Positions 62,576 to 64,000 of a DNA stretch of 64,000 nt are shown piece by piece. Made by a program: the position numbers and the translations under genes. The stretch is from Chiridota heheva (lineage: Eukaryota > Echinodermata > Holothuroidea > Apodida > Chiridotidae): assembly GCA_020152595.1 (NCBI GenBank), contig JAIGNY010001454.1, positions 403,501 through 467,500 of the forward strand. The letters run 5' to 3'. Each line of letters opens with the position of its first letter. Position 1 is the stretch's first letter. The notes beneath the pieces are model-generated. The model did not search any database. It was not told the DNA's origin and saw only the letters and a list, made by a program, of their open reading frames with translations.

Positions 62576-63135
62576 CCGTGTAAACACGGGCAGCGGAACC
62601 GCCCAATGGAACCGTCCGCCCGTAACAACGGGCGGAACCGTCAATGGAACCGTCCAATGGAACCGTCCGCCCGTAACAACGGGCGCGGAACCGTATGGAC
62701 CACGGAACCGTCCGCCCGTAACAACGGGCCGCGGAACGTATGGATCCCGGAACCGTATGGATCCGTTCCGAACCGCACAATGCCGCACATAGGGCTGCAG
62801 AACCGTCAGGGATGGTCCAACGGAACCGTATGGAACCGACGCCCGTAACAACGGGCGCGGAACCGTATGGAACCGTCCAATGGAACCGTCCGCCCGTAAC
62901 AACGGGCCGCGGAACCGTATGGAACCGTCTGCCCGTAACAACGGGTCGCGGAACCGTATGGAACCGCCCAATGGAACCGTTCACCCGTAATAACGGGCGC
63001 GGAACCGCCCAATGGAACCGTTAAGCCCGTAACAACGGGCCGCGGAACCGTATGGACTCACGGAACCGCCCAATGGAACCGTTAAGCCCGTAACAACAAG
63101 CCGCGGAACCGTATGGACTCGGAACCGTATGGAAC
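62576..63135. repeat. GGAACCGT array with nine CCGCCCGT-AACA-ACGGGCGG hairpins
   Basis: Short units (about 40-60 bp) combine GGAACCGTATGGAACCGTCC, AATGGAACCG and a perfect or near-perfect hairpin GCCCGTAACAACGGGC. Hairpins lie near 62618, 62668, 62712, 62850, 62889, 62929, 62983, 63026 and 63088. The AACA loop is constant in eight of nine (AATA once). Stem changes at about 62929 (TGCCCGT/ACGGGTC) and 63088 show decay. Confidence 0.85.
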
Positions 63136-63138
63136 CGT

Positions 63139-63391
63139 CCCCGGACTCACAACAACCAGCGTTCAACGCGTTACAAGGGTTGTGGAATCGACAGGGACTG
63201 TCCAATGGAACCGTTGGAACCGCCCCGGACTCACAACAACCAGCGTTCAACGCGTTACAAGGGTTGTGGAATCGACAGGGACTGTCCAATGGAACCCGTT
63301 GGAACCGCCCCGGACTCACAACAACCAGCGTTCAACGCGTTACAAGGGTTGTGGAATCGACAGGGACTGTCCAATGGAACCGTTTGGAACC
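63139..63391. repeat. 84-85-bp tandem triplication
   Basis: Three nearly identical copies starting CCCCGGACTCACAACAACCA at 63139, 63223 and 63308. They include GCGTTCAACGCGTTACAAGG, a word shared with the larger units at 60.4-62.4 kb. Confidence 0.95.
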
Positions 63392-63402
63392 GTGTTTACA
63401 AC

Positions 63403-63490
63403 TTAGGCGGCGTTCGTTAACGCCCTAAGAGGTTATCTCTCTCTCTCTCTTACGTTACGCTCTAGGCGCAACGCCCAAGAGCGTAACCTT
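63403..63490. other. Two adjacent hairpins with a CT microsatellite
   Basis: CTTAGGCGGCGTTCGTTAAC, GCCCTAAG folds with a two-base bulge. GTTACGCTCT and AGAGCGTAAC form a perfect 10-bp stem around GGCGCAACGCC. A short (TC)n run separates them. Confidence 0.75.
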
Positions 63491-63514
63491 CTCAGTGAAT
63501 CTCTTTTATATCTG

Positions 63515-63825
63515 AAAAGAGAAGAACATATATCCATGCGTACATACACAAACACGGCAAAGTAAGTATGATCTTACGGACACGCTAAAGAGAGACGAGG
63601 CCTAGCAGTCTAAACAGAACATCAAAACTCTCTTAAAGAGAAAAAATTTACTGAAAAATAAATTTCTTAAGAGAAGAACGTAAGTCCAAGCGCGTACAAA
63701 CCTAAACACGGCAAAGTAACTATGATCTTACGGACACGCTAAAGAGAGACGAGGCATAGCATTCTAAACAGAACAACAACACTTGCTTTAACAGAAAAAA
63801 TTTAAAACCAAAAAATTTCTATCTG
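63515..63825. repeat. 154-bp direct duplication
   Basis: ACACGGCAAAGTAAGTATGA, TCTTACGGACACGCTAAAGA, GAGACGAGGC starts at 63552 and again, with few changes, at 63706. Flanking AAGAGAAGAACxTA words are also repeated. Confidence 0.9.
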
Positions 63826-63962
63826 AAAACTCTAGAAACCGAGAAAACGCGCATCCAACGTAATGACTTTACTAGCGCCGGGTAGCGTGGGAAACACCAA
63901 CCACTGTGTTACTTGAGGTCTGTAAAGATAAAAGGAAAGATTATTTTCCCTGTAATTAGGTC

Positions 63963-63993
63963 GTCGGAGAGACCCACCCACGGTCTCTCCGAC
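63963..63993. other. Perfect 12-bp inverted repeat near window end
   Basis: GTCGGAGAGACC (63963-63974) and GGTCTCTCCGAC (63982-63993) with a 7-nt loop. It could be a hairpin terminus or terminator-like structure of whatever repeat continues beyond the window. Confidence 0.8.
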
Positions 63994-64000
63994 ACCCCAA

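Overview
The window is a eukaryotic (animal) genome segment. It is intron-rich, AT-rich and crowded with minisatellites and decayed transposons. No bacterial-type operons, rRNA, tRNA or CRISPR arrays were seen. A Gmr1-like Ty3/gypsy element (integrase ahead of reverse transcriptase, a layout known from deuterostomes) and the style of the repeats suggest a marine invertebrate deuterostome, perhaps an echinoderm. That placement is an inference and is not certain.

The only host gene I can support is the 5' part of a TBC1D25 (OATL1) orthologue on the minus strand. Exon 1 (52051-52116), exon 2 (16194-16303) and exon 3 (9509-9660) join in phase. They encode the first 109 codons, which form the N-terminal PB1/ubiquitin-like region of this Rab GTPase-activating protein. 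Intron 1 is about 35.7 kb, intron 2 about 6.5 kb and intron 3 runs off the left edge. The TBC domain lies outside the window. The gene would be transcribed from about 52.1-52.3 kb leftwards, so almost everything from 1 to 52 kb is intronic.

Inside these introns lie: (1) fragments of two related RNase-H-class LINE families (2690-5465, 7010-8390, 25411-25905, 31955-32685, 34051-34111) and a third, CR1/Jockey-like LINE (40610-41960), all on the minus strand; (2) an internally deleted Gmr1-like LTR retrotransposon (43697-47440) with 5-bp target duplications, nested inside a MITE-like DNA element (43023-47604); (3) a terminal-inverted-repeat element family (16.7-19.4 kb and 21.7-22.3 kb) and an octamer-rich dispersed family (11.9-12.7 kb and 35.6-36.9 kb); (4) large tandem arrays with unit lengths of 43, 66, 57, 21, 14, 43, 58, 50 and 54 bp. 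A 70-bp array begins about 250 bp upstream of the start codon of exon 1. Tandem arrays make up roughly a quarter of the window.

Beyond a 450-bp (TA)n tract at 56.7-57.16 kb, base composition changes sharply. From about 57.16 kb to the window end the DNA is CpG-rich and made of diverged tandem units full of perfect or near-perfect hairpins, with no recognisable protein. This hairpin-repeat island is the least explained part of the window.
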